DNA from: Clostridia bacterium
GTDB taxonomy: Bacteria > Bacillota > Clostridia > Oscillospirales > CAG-272
Direction: 5' to 3'
DNA length: 32,758 nt
Assembly: GCA_017463125.1 (NCBI GenBank)
Contig: JAFTPV010000021.1
Span: forward strand, 1-32,758
Position 1 is the stretch's first letter. Every line of letters starts with the position of its first letter. Both the position numbers and the translations under genes were made by a program. Below the pieces are notes generated by a model. The model did not search any database, had not been told where the DNA came from, and saw only the letters and a program-made list of their open reading frames with translations. This document shows positions 16,181-24,639 of this stretch, piece after piece.

Positions 16181-16849
16181 ATGCTTGATGTAATTTATAA
16201 GGATAGGGACGCGGTAGCGGTTCTGAAGCCGGCGGGAATGCCATCCCAGCCCGATAAGAGTGCTGATACGGACGTGATGAGCGCTCTTTCTGCACAGCTC
16301 TCGGAGGAAGGGGATAACTCAACGCTCTATCTTATACATCGCCTTGACAGAGTGGTTGGCGGTATACTCGTTTTCGCGAGGAATAAAAATTCCGCAGCCC
16401 GCCTTTCAGCCGAAGCGGCAGGAGAGGGTATGGATAAGGAATATCTCGCGGTTATAGACGGATATCTCGAGCCGGGTACTCTTGTTGATATGCTGTACAA
16501 GGATGCAAGAGTGGGTAAGGCGTTTGTGGTAAAGGACGCTCGTAAGGACGCAAAGCGCGCGGAGCTTACCCTTGACGTTATTGACAGAGCCGATACGAAA
16601 ACTCTTGTTAAAATCAAGCTTAAAACGGGAAGATTTCACCAGATAAGAGCCCAGCTTTCATCAAGAGGCACGCCGATATGTGCTGACGGTAAATACGGCA
16701 GCCGTGACAGAGGCGCCGCGCTTCCCGCGCTCTTTGCGTATAGCCTTGCCTTTGACTCAAGGGACGGGCGCGTCAGCGTTAAACGGCTTCCCGATACGGA
16801 CGAGTACCCCTGGTGCATTTTTGATAAGGAGTGTTGGAAGGATATATGA
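16181..16849 (+). CDS. RluA-family RNA pseudouridine synthase
   Basis: Isomerises uridine to pseudouridine in rRNA or tRNA. The 222 aa have the RluA core without an S4 domain. AVLKPAGMPSQP (about 14-25) is followed by the catalytic motif IHRLDR with Asp56, VVGGILVFARN, and late KTGRFHQIRAQLSSRG (about 148-163), the second family signature. Target site unknown. SD TAGGAGAAG is placed well before the ATG. It overlaps the next gene by 4 bp (ATGA), linking it to an AlaX-type tRNA proofreading protein. Confidence 0.92.
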   Translation: MLDVIYKDRDAVAVLKPAGMPSQPDKSADTDVMSALSAQLSEEGDNSTLYLIHRLDRVVGGILVFARNKNSAARLSAEAAGEGMDKEYLAVIDGYLEPGTLVDMLYKDARVGKAFVVKDARKDAKRAELTLDVIDRADTKTLVKIKLKTGRFHQIRAQLSSRGTPICADGKYGSRDRGAALPALFAYSLAFDSRDGRVSVKRLPDTDEYPWCIFDKECWKDI

Positions 16850-17982
16850 CCGAAAAGCTATATTATAAGGACGCTTATATAAAGGAGTTTTCAGCAAGCG
16901 TTATATCAGTAGAGGAGCGTGACGGCGGCTTTGACGTGATTCTTGACAGAACCGCATTTTTCCCCGAGGAGGGAGGGCAGAGCTCTGACAGGGGATATAT
17001 TGACGACATCTTCGTTAGCCACGTTTACGAGGAGGGGGGAGTCGTTCATCATATAACCGATAAGGCACCGCTTGGTAAAAGCGTTACCTCAAGGCTTCTC
17101 TTTGACGAGAGACTTGAAAAAATGCAGCTTCATACAGCGGAGCATATCCTCTGCGGAATAATACATACCCTCTTCGGCTTTGACAACGTAGGCTTTCATC
17201 TCGGTGATGACGAGGTTACCTTTGACGTAAACGGCGTTATGACCCGTGAAATGCTTGATAGAGTTGAGGCACTTGCAAACGAGGCTGTTTTTGCCAATAT
17301 TGAGGTAACCGCATATTTTCCCGAAAAAGAGGAGTTAAACAGTACGGAATACCGCGCAAAGCTTGATCTTGCGGAGGGAGTCCGCCTTGTAAGGATAGGC
17401 GACGTTGATACCTGTGCCTGCTGCGCGCCCCATGTTGCGAGAACGGGTGAGATAGGGCTTATAAAGGTGCTTGATTTTATGAAGCACAGAGGCGGCACGC
17501 GTATGTGGCTCGTTGCAGGCAGACGCGCGCTTGCCGACTACCGTGAAAAGTACGAAAATATTCTTAAAATTTCAGCTCTCCTCTCCGCACCGCAAAAGGA
17601 AACCGCAATAACTCTTGAAAAATATATCAAGGATACCGAAGAGATAAAGCACGCCTTGAAGTCTGCAAGGCTCTCTCTTGCCGAAAATATGGCAAGCGCC
17701 GTTACCGAAAGAGTGGGTAACGCGGTATTTGTGTTTGACGGCTTTTCCATCGAAGAGCTTCGCGCCTTCTCCAATATCGCAAGGGATAAGATAGGCGGCA
17801 TTCTCGTAGCACTCTCGGGAGAAGAAGGAAACTACCGCTATGTAATTTCCTCAAATGAAGAAATTTCAGTAAAGATAAAGGAAATAAACACCGCCCTTTC
17901 CGGTAAGGGCGGCGGCAGAGGCAATATGGCACAGGGAAGCTTCTCGGCTACGCTTGTGCAAATCAAGACATATTTTGAATAA
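16846..17982 (+). CDS. Alanyl-tRNA editing protein, long AlaX with DHHA1 domain
   Basis: Free-standing relative of the AlaRS editing domain that deacylates mischarged tRNA-Ala (Ser or Gly). The 378 aa begin at the ATG overlapping the RluA stop (16846), with GGAAGG just upstream. In-frame GTG/TTG codons 12-15 nt earlier are less likely. RTAFFPEEGGQSSDRG (about 36-51) is the conserved N-terminal loop. Zinc ligands are HTAEH (HxxxH) and CCAPH (CxxxH). The C-terminal third has the DHHA1 glycine-rich end (GKGGGRGNMAQGSF), as in AlaX-L. Confidence 0.93.
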   Translation: MTEKLYYKDAYIKEFSASVISVEERDGGFDVILDRTAFFPEEGGQSSDRGYIDDIFVSHVYEEGGVVHHITDKAPLGKSVTSRLLFDERLEKMQLHTAEHILCGIIHTLFGFDNVGFHLGDDEVTFDVNGVMTREMLDRVEALANEAVFANIEVTAYFPEKEELNSTEYRAKLDLAEGVRLVRIGDVDTCACCAPHVARTGEIGLIKVLDFMKHRGGTRMWLVAGRRALADYREKYENILKISALLSAPQKETAITLEKYIKDTEEIKHALKSARLSLAENMASAVTERVGNAVFVFDGFSIEELRAFSNIARDKIGGILVALSGEEGNYRYVISSNEEISVKIKEINTALSGKGGGRGNMAQGSFSATLVQIKTYFE

Positions 17983-18008
17983 AAAAGGTCGCGCACAGGC
18001 GCGACCTT
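17981..18008 (-). terminator. Terminator of the dCMP deaminase gene
   Basis: A 10-bp perfect stem (aaggtcgcgc 17985-17994; gcgcgacctt 17999-18008) with a 4-nt loop. The T-run is on the minus strand (a-tract 17981-17986), so it terminates the leftward gene. It could also slow rightward AlaX transcription. Confidence 0.85.
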
Positions 18009-18014
18009 GAAAAA

Positions 18015-18503
18015 TTACTCATTAAAGCTTAAAACGATACCTGCCTTCGTGGGCTTGAGCTGCGTCAGCTTTACTCCAGCCGAATTGAGCATACGGCGCG
18101 AGGCAACGGTAGACGGTGTGTCGTGGTACTTATCTGAGAGGTAAACAACCTCCTTGATGCCCGACTGAATTATCGCCTTCGCACATTCGTTGCAAGGGAA
18201 GAGAGCAACGTAAACTACAGAGCCCGAGAGATTTTTGCCCCTCGCATTCAGTATAGCGTTAAGCTCCGCGTGAACAACGAACTGATATTTCGTTTCGCCA
18301 AGACTTTCATCTCTGTTCCAGGGGAAATCGTCGTCAGAGCAGCCGTGCGGGAAGCCGTTATATCCGGTTGAGAGAATTCTTTTCTCCCCGTCAACGATGC
18401 AGGCACCAACCTGTGTGCTTGGGTCCTTCGATCTCTTTGCGGCAAGAAGAGCAACTCCCATAAAATACTCGTCCCACGATATGTAATCGGTTCTTTTATC
18501 CAT
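18015..18503 (-). CDS. dCMP deaminase
   Basis: Zinc enzyme converting dCMP to dUMP, a source of dTMP precursor (ComEB-like family). The 162 aa contain STQVGACIVD, STGYNGFPHGC and the zinc/catalytic motif HAELNAI (His78, Glu80). The PCNEC motif follows (Cys104, Cys107). Start 18503 (MDKRTDYISW) is set by GGGAGATTATT upstream. The longer open frame runs into the hairpin repeat and is not protein-like. Its leader carries the same hairpin as the thioesterase gene. Divergent from the radical SAM gene. Confidence 0.93.
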   Translation of the reverse strand: MDKRTDYISWDEYFMGVALLAAKRSKDPSTQVGACIVDGEKRILSTGYNGFPHGCSDDDFPWNRDESLGETKYQFVVHAELNAILNARGKNLSGSVVYVALFPCNECAKAIIQSGIKEVVYLSDKYHDTPSTVASRRMLNSAGVKLTQLKPTKAGIVLSFNE

Positions 18504-18506
18504 AAT

Positions 18507-18539
18507 AATCTCCCATTCTGTCGCCGTATGGCGACCGCA
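18507..18539 (-). repeat. Shared 5'-leader hairpin, copy 2
   Basis: Minus-strand order: TGCGGTCGCC, ATAC loop, GGCGACAGAATGGGAGATTA. GTCGCC/GGCGAC forms a 6-bp stem and the element runs into the SD. See the copy at 12168-12198. Confidence 0.8.
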
Positions 18540-18588
18540 CAAATTTCAAATGAATTACGCTAATCTCCCAAAAACGTACTTTTACACT

Positions 18589-18617
18589 ATTTTATCACAA
18601 TATGTCGATTATGTCAA
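18589..18617 (-). promoter_or_regulatory. Sigma-A promoter of the dCMP deaminase gene
   Basis: TTGACA (18612-18617), 17-nt spacer, TAAAAT (18589-18594) on the minus strand. It overlaps the first codons of the divergent radical SAM gene. Start near 18582, leader about 79 nt. Confidence 0.8.
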
Positions 18618-19519
18618 CAGAAAAAATTGAAAGAGGTCAGAGCGTGTATATTTCCGAATACAGCGAGTGCAGACTTTGCGGCCGCAGCTGCGGTGTCGAC
18701 AGATACAAAAACGTCGGCTTTTGCAATATGCCCGCCGATATATATATATCCTATTACTACCTTCATCAGTGGGAGGAGCCGATAATCTCCGGCACGCGCG
18801 GCTCGGGAACCGTGTTCTTTGCCGGTTGCTCACTTGGCTGCATATTTTGCCAAAATCGCAAGATATCACGAGGCAGAAATGGAAAAGAGGTAACTACAGA
18901 CGAGCTTGCGGATATTATGCTCGAGCTTTCGGGCAGAGGCGCGCATAACATAAATTTCGTCACCCCGACACACTATTCTCCCTCCATTAAGGCGGCGGTG
19001 AGTGCGGCAAGGTCGCGCGGTCTTGATATTCCCATAGTCTACAATACGGGAAGCTACGATAGTATAGAAGCTCTTCGCGCACTTTGTGGGACGGTGGACG
19101 TTTATCTTGCCGACCTTAAATTTTATCTTCCTAAAACAGCAAGGGCGCTCGCCTTTTCTGAAAATTATCCAATGATTGCCAAGGGCGCCATTGACGAGAT
19201 GGTACGTCAGACGGGTGAGCCCGTAATAGAAGAGGGACTTATGAGGCGCGGCGTTATCGTGCGTATTCTCCTTCTTCCCGAGCATATCGCAGAGGCAAAG
19301 CTTACCTTAAAGTATTTATATAGCCGATACGGCGACAAAATTTATATAAGCCTTATGAACCAATACACACCGATGAAGGATGTCCCACCGCCTCTTGACC
19401 GACCCGTTACCCGCGAGGAGTACCGTCAGCTCACAGATTATGCCGAAAGACTCGGGGTAAAAAACTGTTTCGTTCAGGAATGGGGAACCGCCAGTGAGAG
19501 CTTTATCCCCGACTTTTAA
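18602..19519 (+). CDS. PflX-like radical SAM protein
   Basis: A 305-aa radical SAM enzyme of the PflX/COG1313 type, which resembles pyruvate formate-lyase activating enzymes but has no proven substrate. The cluster motif is CSLGCIFC (Cys76, 80, 83, CxxxCxxC), preceded by FFAG. An N-terminal set of cysteines (C23, C26, C30, C41 in CRLCGRSCGVDR and GFC) may bind another metal or cluster. NYPMIAKGAIDEMVRQ and RILLLPEH are further family blocks. Start is uncertain: ATG 18602 or 18611, neither with a clear SD, or GTG 18644 behind AGAGG. No formate-lyase gene is nearby. Confidence 0.85.
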   Translation: MSIMSTEKIERGQSVYISEYSECRLCGRSCGVDRYKNVGFCNMPADIYISYYYLHQWEEPIISGTRGSGTVFFAGCSLGCIFCQNRKISRGRNGKEVTTDELADIMLELSGRGAHNINFVTPTHYSPSIKAAVSAARSRGLDIPIVYNTGSYDSIEALRALCGTVDVYLADLKFYLPKTARALAFSENYPMIAKGAIDEMVRQTGEPVIEEGLMRRGVIVRILLLPEHIAEAKLTLKYLYSRYGDKIYISLMNQYTPMKDVPPPLDRPVTREEYRQLTDYAERLGVKNCFVQEWGTASESFIPDF

Positions 19520-19692
19520 TAAAAGCGTCAAGAATTCTACAAAAACTTAGAGCGTCATATTCAGAATTCACAAGGGCTTTCGGGATTTTTTTGTATACAA
19601 AATGACAGAGCAGTGTAGGAAAGGTTATGTAAGTTAAGAAAAGGAAAGATTAGGATAGCTCAGTATAGTTAAGCATAGTTTAGTCCAGAGCC

Positions 19693-20151
19693 TCAGCGCT
19701 CAAGCGTGTGCCCGACAAGCCTCTCGCCATCGTAGCACAGCTTTAGTGAAAAGAATCTCTCCTCCGTATCAAGCAGCTCGAGAAATATCTTGTCACCCTC
19801 CCAGATAGGAAGCTCATTGATATTCTCCTTTTTCACCCATTCGAGTACACCCTCGTCGCAGTTGTAATTGATTTCACCCTCGTAGCCGTCAGCGGTGAAG
19901 AGATGCATATATTCCGTTCCGTATTCATTAGAAACGAAGGTAACTATCCCTCGGTATTTTAGATTTTTTGCCGTGACGCCCGTTTCCTCAAGTATCTCAC
20001 GCCTCGCGCATTCGTAGGGTGACTCTCCGGCTTCAAATTTTCCGCCGACACCTAGCCACTTATCGTGATTTTCATCATTCTTTTTCTTAACGCGGTGTAT
20101 CATTAAGTATGCACCGTCTTTTTCTATATAACAAAGCGTAGTGTTTTTCAT
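19693..20151 (-). CDS. Nudix hydrolase, MutT/8-oxo-dGTP diphosphatase type
   Basis: Hydrolyses nucleoside diphosphate-X compounds. The annotation as 8-oxo-dGTPase is by similarity. The 152 aa start at ATG 20151 (MKNTTLCYIEKDGAYLM) with AAAGG 10 nt upstream. The Nudix box GGKFEAGESPYECARREILEETGV fits GX5EX7REUXEEXGU exactly. HDKWLGVGGKFE and EYMHLFTADGYEGE are typical of the RNA/dNTP-cleaning subgroup. Its transcription start is predicted inside a REP-like sequence. No convincing terminator is seen in the 19520-19692 gap. Confidence 0.9.
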   Translation of the reverse strand: MKNTTLCYIEKDGAYLMIHRVKKKNDENHDKWLGVGGKFEAGESPYECARREILEETGVTAKNLKYRGIVTFVSNEYGTEYMHLFTADGYEGEINYNCDEGVLEWVKKENINELPIWEGDKIFLELLDTEERFFSLKLCYDGERLVGHTLER

Positions 20152-20170
20152 ATTGTTTTTACCTTTTTCT

Positions 20171-20198
20171 TTGTAGGGGATGGCACCTTGACGTTCCG
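20171..20198. repeat. Degenerate REP-like unit in the Nudix leader
   Basis: The 28 bases match the REP-like unit within the RAYT gene (27141-27168) at 24 of 28 positions. All four differences are transitions. It lies between the Nudix promoter and start codon. Confidence 0.65.
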
Positions 20199-20204
20199 TA
20201 ATAT

Positions 20205-20233
20205 ATTTTATCACCTATTTCCGCAAATTTCAA
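20205..20233 (-). promoter_or_regulatory. Sigma-A promoter of the Nudix gene
   Basis: TTGAAA (20228-20233), 17-nt spacer, TAAAAT (20205-20210) on the minus strand. Start near 20198. Confidence 0.75.
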
Positions 20234-20280
20234 GTATAGAAAAATATTTATGTACAATTTGTAAAAATAGTGAAAACCTA

Positions 20281-20308
20281 TTGACTTTGCAGAAATTTTC
20301 AGTATAAT
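20281..20308 (+). promoter_or_regulatory. Sigma-A promoter of the marR-ABC operon
   Basis: TTGACT (20281-20286), 16-nt spacer, TATAAT (20303-20308), followed directly by the palindromic operator. Confidence 0.85.
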
Positions 20309-20310
20309 AA

Positions 20311-20337
20311 TTAAGTGGTTAATTATTAACAACTTAA
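20311..20337 (+). promoter_or_regulatory. MarR operator palindrome
   Basis: ttaagtggttaat (20311-20323) and attaacaacttaa (20325-20337) are inverted repeats matching at 12 of 13 positions around one base. It starts 2 bp after the -10 box, over the predicted transcription start, where a MarR dimer would block transcription of its own gene and the exporter. Confidence 0.8.
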
Positions 20338-20353
20338 CGATTGGAGATGTCTT

Positions 20354-20797
20354 ATGTCAAACACAAAGTTGGTTTTGGCAATTGATATGATGATTCGTAC
20401 CGACCGTATGCACAAATGCCTGATAGATTCCAGAGTGCGTGAGATCGGGATTCACCGTACCCAGCATAAAATACTTATGCATCTTGCAAGGCATGATAAG
20501 CTTCCGTCACAGAAGGAACTTGCAGAGCATCTTGACATTACACCGGCGGCTGTTACCGGTGCGCTGAAAAAAATAGAGCAGGGCGGATATATTGAGCGTA
20601 TGCTCGGCCACGATAACAGGTATAACGAGATAAGGATTACCGATAAGGGCAGAGAGCTGGTTATGCGTACCCGTGAGATGTTCTCGGAAACAGACCGCTC
20701 GCTCTTTGAGGGCTTTTCTGACGAGGAGCTTGACACGTATATCTCTTGCCTTATGAAGCTTCAGTCAAATATCAAGAAGCAGGCAGAAACTCACTAA
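20354..20797 (+). CDS. MarR-family transcriptional regulator
   Basis: A 147-aa winged-helix DNA-binding protein. The recognition region is PSQKELAEHLDITPAAVTGALKKIEQGGYIER and the wing is DNRYNEIRITDKGREL. Helices on both sides form the dimer interface. It is first in an operon with two ABC half-exporters (18 bp before the first), a layout common for self-repressing regulators of drug or toxin export. The 27-bp palindrome in its promoter is the likely target. The inducing ligand is unknown. SD TTGGAGAT precedes the ATG. Confidence 0.95.
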   Translation: MSNTKLVLAIDMMIRTDRMHKCLIDSRVREIGIHRTQHKILMHLARHDKLPSQKELAEHLDITPAAVTGALKKIEQGGYIERMLGHDNRYNEIRITDKGRELVMRTREMFSETDRSLFEGFSDEELDTYISCLMKLQSNIKKQAETH

Positions 20798-20815
20798 AGA
20801 AAGGAAAAAACAGAA

Positions 20816-22549
20816 ATGAAAAGATGGATGAAATACGTAAAGCCGTATCTTAAATCGTTTATTCTAGGTCCTCTCGGTATGATAGTTGAGGTCGTAGGTG
20901 AAATGTTTATGCCGCTCGTGCTTGCTATGATAATAAACGACGCTGACGCAGGAGTGCTTACCGTTGGCTCGAGCATAGGATATGCGGGGGCGCTTGCGCT
21001 TATAGCCCTTCTGATGATGGCAGGCGGCGTTTGCGGTGCTTACTTTGGCGCAAAGGCGTCGGTAAACTTTGCCGCAGATTTAAGAAGTGACGTCTACTCG
21101 AATATTCAAAAATACTCATTTGCAAATATTGATAAATTCTCTGCAAGCTCCCTTGTTACGAGAATGACGAATGACGTAACCCAGCTTCAGAACTTCGTTA
21201 ATATGCTTCTGCGTATGGCTCTTCGCTCGCCCGGTATGTTTATCGGCGGTATAGTGATGGCGGTAATGCTTAAGCCCTCGCTCTCGGTTGTCCTTGCAGT
21301 AACTATGCCTATGATGCTTGTGGTGATAGGCTTGCTTATAAGACTTGGATTCCCGAGATTTGAGCGTCTTCAGAAAAAGGTTGATAAGCTTAACGCAACA
21401 GTAAGGGAAAACGTAACTAACGTCAGGGTAGTAAAATCCTTCGTGCGTGAGGACTACGAGATAGACAAATTCGAGACCGATAACGCGGATTTGAAAAAAT
21501 CCGGAATGAACGCTGTTAAGATAATGATATATATGGGTCCTGTAATGAACCTGTTTATGTACGCAACGGTTATAGCTATTATCTGGCTCGGTCACAGCGA
21601 GGTTCTTTACTACGGTATGCCCGTCGGTGACCTAAGCGCCTTCGTTACTTACACGACCCAAATTCTCTCCTCTCTTATGATGGTAACAATGCTTCTTATG
21701 ACATCCTCGCGCGCTATGGCGTCGGCAAAGAGAATAAGAGAGGTTCTTGACGAGGTTCCTGATATACAAGATGCTGAAAACGTAAATTGCGACAGAAAAA
21801 TCGAGGCAGGAAACATCGAATTTAAGAACGTGTCCTTCCGCTATTACAAAAACAGTGAAGAATCAGTACTTGAAAATATAGACCTCACTATCCCCGCAGG
21901 CTCGACAGTCGGCATAATAGGTTCAACAGGCTGCGGCAAGACCACGCTCGTTTCTATGATACCCCGCCTTTATGACGTTGACTGCGGCGAGGTGCTTGTT
22001 GACGGGGTTAATGTAAAGGACTACTCTCTCGTGAATCTCCGTGACGGTATAGGTATGGTGCTACAGAAAAACCTGCTCTTCGCAGGCAGTATCGCGGATA
22101 ATCTGCGCTGGGGCGATATGGAGGCCTCCGACGAGGAAATGAAGAAAATGGCAAGATACGCCGCAGCGGATAAGTTTGTTTCTACATTTAACGACGGTTA
22201 TGACACCGAGCTTGATAAGGGAGGAACAAACCTCTCCGGCGGTCAGAAGCAGAGGCTCTGTATCGCAAGAGCGCTTCTCAAGAAGCCGAAGATACTTATC
22301 CTTGACGACTCCACCAGCGCCGTTGATACCGCAACCGAGGCGCAGATAAGGGAAGCCTTCAGAAGTGAGATTCCTGATTGCACCAAGATTATTATAGCAC
22401 AGCGTATCAGCTCGGTTAAGGATTCGGATATGATAGTCGTTATGAACGACGGTAAAATTACCGGCATCGGCACTCACGACGAGCTGCTTGAAAACAACGC
22501 CGAGTACGGCGAGATATACTACTCACAGATGGATAAGAAGGGAGCGTAA
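20816..22549 (+). CDS. ABC exporter half-transporter with degenerate ATP site (NBD1)
   Basis: A 577-aa fused membrane-ATPase protein, type IV exporter fold. The TM domain (about 1-300) has about six helices. The NBD carries Walker A GSTGCGKT (369-376), Q-loop Q417, signature LSGGQ (473-477) and Walker B ILILDD (493-498). The catalytic Glu is replaced by Asp498 and the H-loop His by Gln529 (IIAQRIS). These losses are typical of the non-hydrolysing site in heterodimeric exporters such as BmrCD, LmrCD and TM287/288. Partner is the next gene, 6 bp downstream. SD GAAAGGA upstream. Confidence 0.95.
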   Translation: MKRWMKYVKPYLKSFILGPLGMIVEVVGEMFMPLVLAMIINDADAGVLTVGSSIGYAGALALIALLMMAGGVCGAYFGAKASVNFAADLRSDVYSNIQKYSFANIDKFSASSLVTRMTNDVTQLQNFVNMLLRMALRSPGMFIGGIVMAVMLKPSLSVVLAVTMPMMLVVIGLLIRLGFPRFERLQKKVDKLNATVRENVTNVRVVKSFVREDYEIDKFETDNADLKKSGMNAVKIMIYMGPVMNLFMYATVIAIIWLGHSEVLYYGMPVGDLSAFVTYTTQILSSLMMVTMLLMTSSRAMASAKRIREVLDEVPDIQDAENVNCDRKIEAGNIEFKNVSFRYYKNSEESVLENIDLTIPAGSTVGIIGSTGCGKTTLVSMIPRLYDVDCGEVLVDGVNVKDYSLVNLRDGIGMVLQKNLLFAGSIADNLRWGDMEASDEEMKKMARYAAADKFVSTFNDGYDTELDKGGTNLSGGQKQRLCIARALLKKPKILILDDSTSAVDTATEAQIREAFRSEIPDCTKIIIAQRISSVKDSDMIVVMNDGKITGIGTHDELLENNAEYGEIYYSQMDKKGA

Positions 22550-22555
22550 ACTGTT

Positions 22556-24514
22556 ATGGCAAGAACACTCGAAGAACTCAAAAAGCAATATAACAGCGTC
22601 TCTCACGGTCAGTCCCTACGCGGCGGCGGTCCCGGCAGAGGCCCCGGCCCCAGAGCAAAGGGGAAGCCCAAGAACGTGGGCAAAACCGTAAGCCGCCTTC
22701 TCTCCTACGTAGGTAAGTATAAATTCAGGCTTATTCTCGTATTCCTCTGTATGATACTCACGACTATCTCATCTCTATGCGGCGGGTACTTAATAGTTCC
22801 TATGATAAACAGGCTCACCTTGGCGGTGAATCCTAGCGCGGTTCTGAATCCGAGCCCGATAGCAGATTTTGCAGACGGTATTATAGAGGCGTTTATTTCA
22901 ACCCCCTTTATTAAAGCACTTACAGTAAACGTTGCCGCCGAGGTAAGTGTCTACGCAGTAGGTGCGCTTATAATTCTCGGCAGCGTTTATCTTATCTCAG
23001 CCTTCGGCAGCTACCTGCAATCAAGAATTATGCTCTCAATTTCCCAGGGCTCGATACAGAGCATCAGGGACGATCTCTTCAAGAAGCTTCAGACTCTTCC
23101 CGTAAGGTATTTTGACTCTCACCCGACAGGTGAGATAATGAGCCGCTTTACAAACGATGTTGACAATATCGACGTTATGCTTAATAACTCCTTAACATCC
23201 ATCGTCAGCGGTGTTATCAGCCTTGTGGGAACCTTCGTATTTATGCTTACGACGAATATCTGGCTTACGATAATAACCGTCGTATTCGTGCCTCTTCTCG
23301 TCTTCGCGGTGGGCGTTATCGGTAAAAATTCATCGAAGTATTACGGTGAGCAGCAGGCAGCCCTCGGAGCCGTAAACGGCTATATTGAGGAAACCATAAG
23401 CGGTCAGAAGGTTATAAAGGTCTTTAATCACGAGGATGAATGTGTTGAAGAAATGCAGCTCATCAACGAGGACCTCAGGTCAAAACAGGAAAAGGCGCAG
23501 TTCTGGGGCGGTGTAACAGGCCCGATAATGCATAACATCAGCCTTATTTCCTATGCGGTAACCCTCGGTGTCGGTGGTATTCTTATAGTTCTTACCGGCT
23601 TTACTCCCGGAGAGCTTACCGCGTTTGCCAATTACTCAAAGCAGTTCTCAATGCCGATAAACCAGCTCTCGATGCAGGTATCGACCCTCTTTGCCGCCCT
23701 TGCGGGCGCCGAGCGCGTGTTTAAGGTTATGGACGAGATTCCTGAGGAGCCTGACTCAAATGACGCGTCAACAGAGCAGATAAAGGGACATGTAATTTTT
23801 GAAAATGTTACCTTCGGCTACAATCCCGATAAGATAGTGCTTAAAAATATCTCCCTTTACGCAAAGCCCGGTCAGAAGATAGCCTTCGTAGGCTCAACGG
23901 GCGCGGGCAAGACCACGATAACGAATCTGCTGAATCGCTTCTATGATATAAATGATGGAACGATAACCATAGACGGCAAGCCTATAAAGGAATATAGCCG
24001 CGAGTTCCTGCGTAAGAATATAGCGATGGTTCTCCAGGATACCCACCTCTTTACAGGTACCGTAAGAGAGAATATCCGCTACGGCAGGCTCGACGCAACC
24101 GACGATGAGGTCGTAGCAGCGGCAAAGACCGCAAGCGCCCACAGCTTCATTATGCGACTTGAGCACGGCTACGATACCGTCCTCGAGGGCGACGGCGCAA
24201 ATCTCTCGCAGGGTCAGCGCCAGCTTCTCAATATCGCGAGAGCAGCGCTCTCAAAGGCGCCGATACTTGTTCTCGATGAGGCAACAAGCTCCGTTGATAC
24301 CAGAACCGAAAGACATATCGAGCACGGTATGGACAGACTTATGAAGGATAGAACAACCTTCGTCATAGCCCACAGACTCTCTACCGTCAGAAACGCTAAC
24401 GCAATTATGGTGTTAGAGCAGGGAGAGATAATCGAGAGAGGCGACCACGACGACCTTCTCGAAATGAAGGGCAGATATTACGAGCTCTACACGGGTAAAA
24501 AGGAGCTGGACTAA
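22556..24514 (+). CDS. ABC exporter half-transporter with canonical ATPase residues (NBD2)
   Basis: A 652-aa partner of the preceding gene. An extra N-terminal stretch (about 1-45) is rich in Gly, Pro and Arg (LRGGGPGRGPGPRAKG). The extracellular loop between the first two TM helices is long (about 90-125). The NBD has Walker A GSTGAGKT (446-453), Q494, Walker B ILVLDE with catalytic Glu575, and His606. The signature is LSQGQ (550-554) instead of LSGGQ. In heterodimers that altered signature faces the degenerate Walker A/B of the partner, so the two sequences complement each other as expected. Likely substrate is a drug, lipid or peptide, unspecified. Confidence 0.95.
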   Translation: MARTLEELKKQYNSVSHGQSLRGGGPGRGPGPRAKGKPKNVGKTVSRLLSYVGKYKFRLILVFLCMILTTISSLCGGYLIVPMINRLTLAVNPSAVLNPSPIADFADGIIEAFISTPFIKALTVNVAAEVSVYAVGALIILGSVYLISAFGSYLQSRIMLSISQGSIQSIRDDLFKKLQTLPVRYFDSHPTGEIMSRFTNDVDNIDVMLNNSLTSIVSGVISLVGTFVFMLTTNIWLTIITVVFVPLLVFAVGVIGKNSSKYYGEQQAALGAVNGYIEETISGQKVIKVFNHEDECVEEMQLINEDLRSKQEKAQFWGGVTGPIMHNISLISYAVTLGVGGILIVLTGFTPGELTAFANYSKQFSMPINQLSMQVSTLFAALAGAERVFKVMDEIPEEPDSNDASTEQIKGHVIFENVTFGYNPDKIVLKNISLYAKPGQKIAFVGSTGAGKTTITNLLNRFYDINDGTITIDGKPIKEYSREFLRKNIAMVLQDTHLFTGTVRENIRYGRLDATDDEVVAAAKTASAHSFIMRLEHGYDTVLEGDGANLSQGQRQLLNIARAALSKAPILVLDEATSSVDTRTERHIEHGMDRLMKDRTTFVIAHRLSTVRNANAIMVLEQGEIIERGDHDDLLEMKGRYYELYTGKKELD

Positions 24515-24520
24515 TTTTTT

Positions 24521-24558
24521 AGCGAGTCATTCTACTGAATGACTCGCTTCTCTTTTTC
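24521..24558 (+). terminator. Terminator of the marR-ABC operon
   Basis: A 12-bp perfect stem (agcgagtcattc 24521-24532; gaatgactcgct 24537-24548), 4-nt loop, then tctcttttt. Confidence 0.9.
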
Positions 24559-24573
24559 TAAACGATTTGTTGA

Positions 24574-24602
24574 TTGACAATAATTATTGGCTATAGTATA
24601 CT
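24574..24602 (+). promoter_or_regulatory. Sigma-A promoter of the PIG-L gene
   Basis: TTGACA (24574-24579), 17-nt spacer, TATACT (24597-24602). Confidence 0.85.
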
Positions 24603-24639
24603 TATCTCGCAATCAAAATTTGTTGAAAGGAAAATGACA

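Noticed and set aside
19520-19692. Gap between the radical SAM and Nudix genes, with AGCGTCA...GAATTC occurring twice and a T-run at 19590-19596
   Set aside because: No stable stem precedes the T-run and the short repeats are imperfect, so neither a terminator nor a repeat element is supported.
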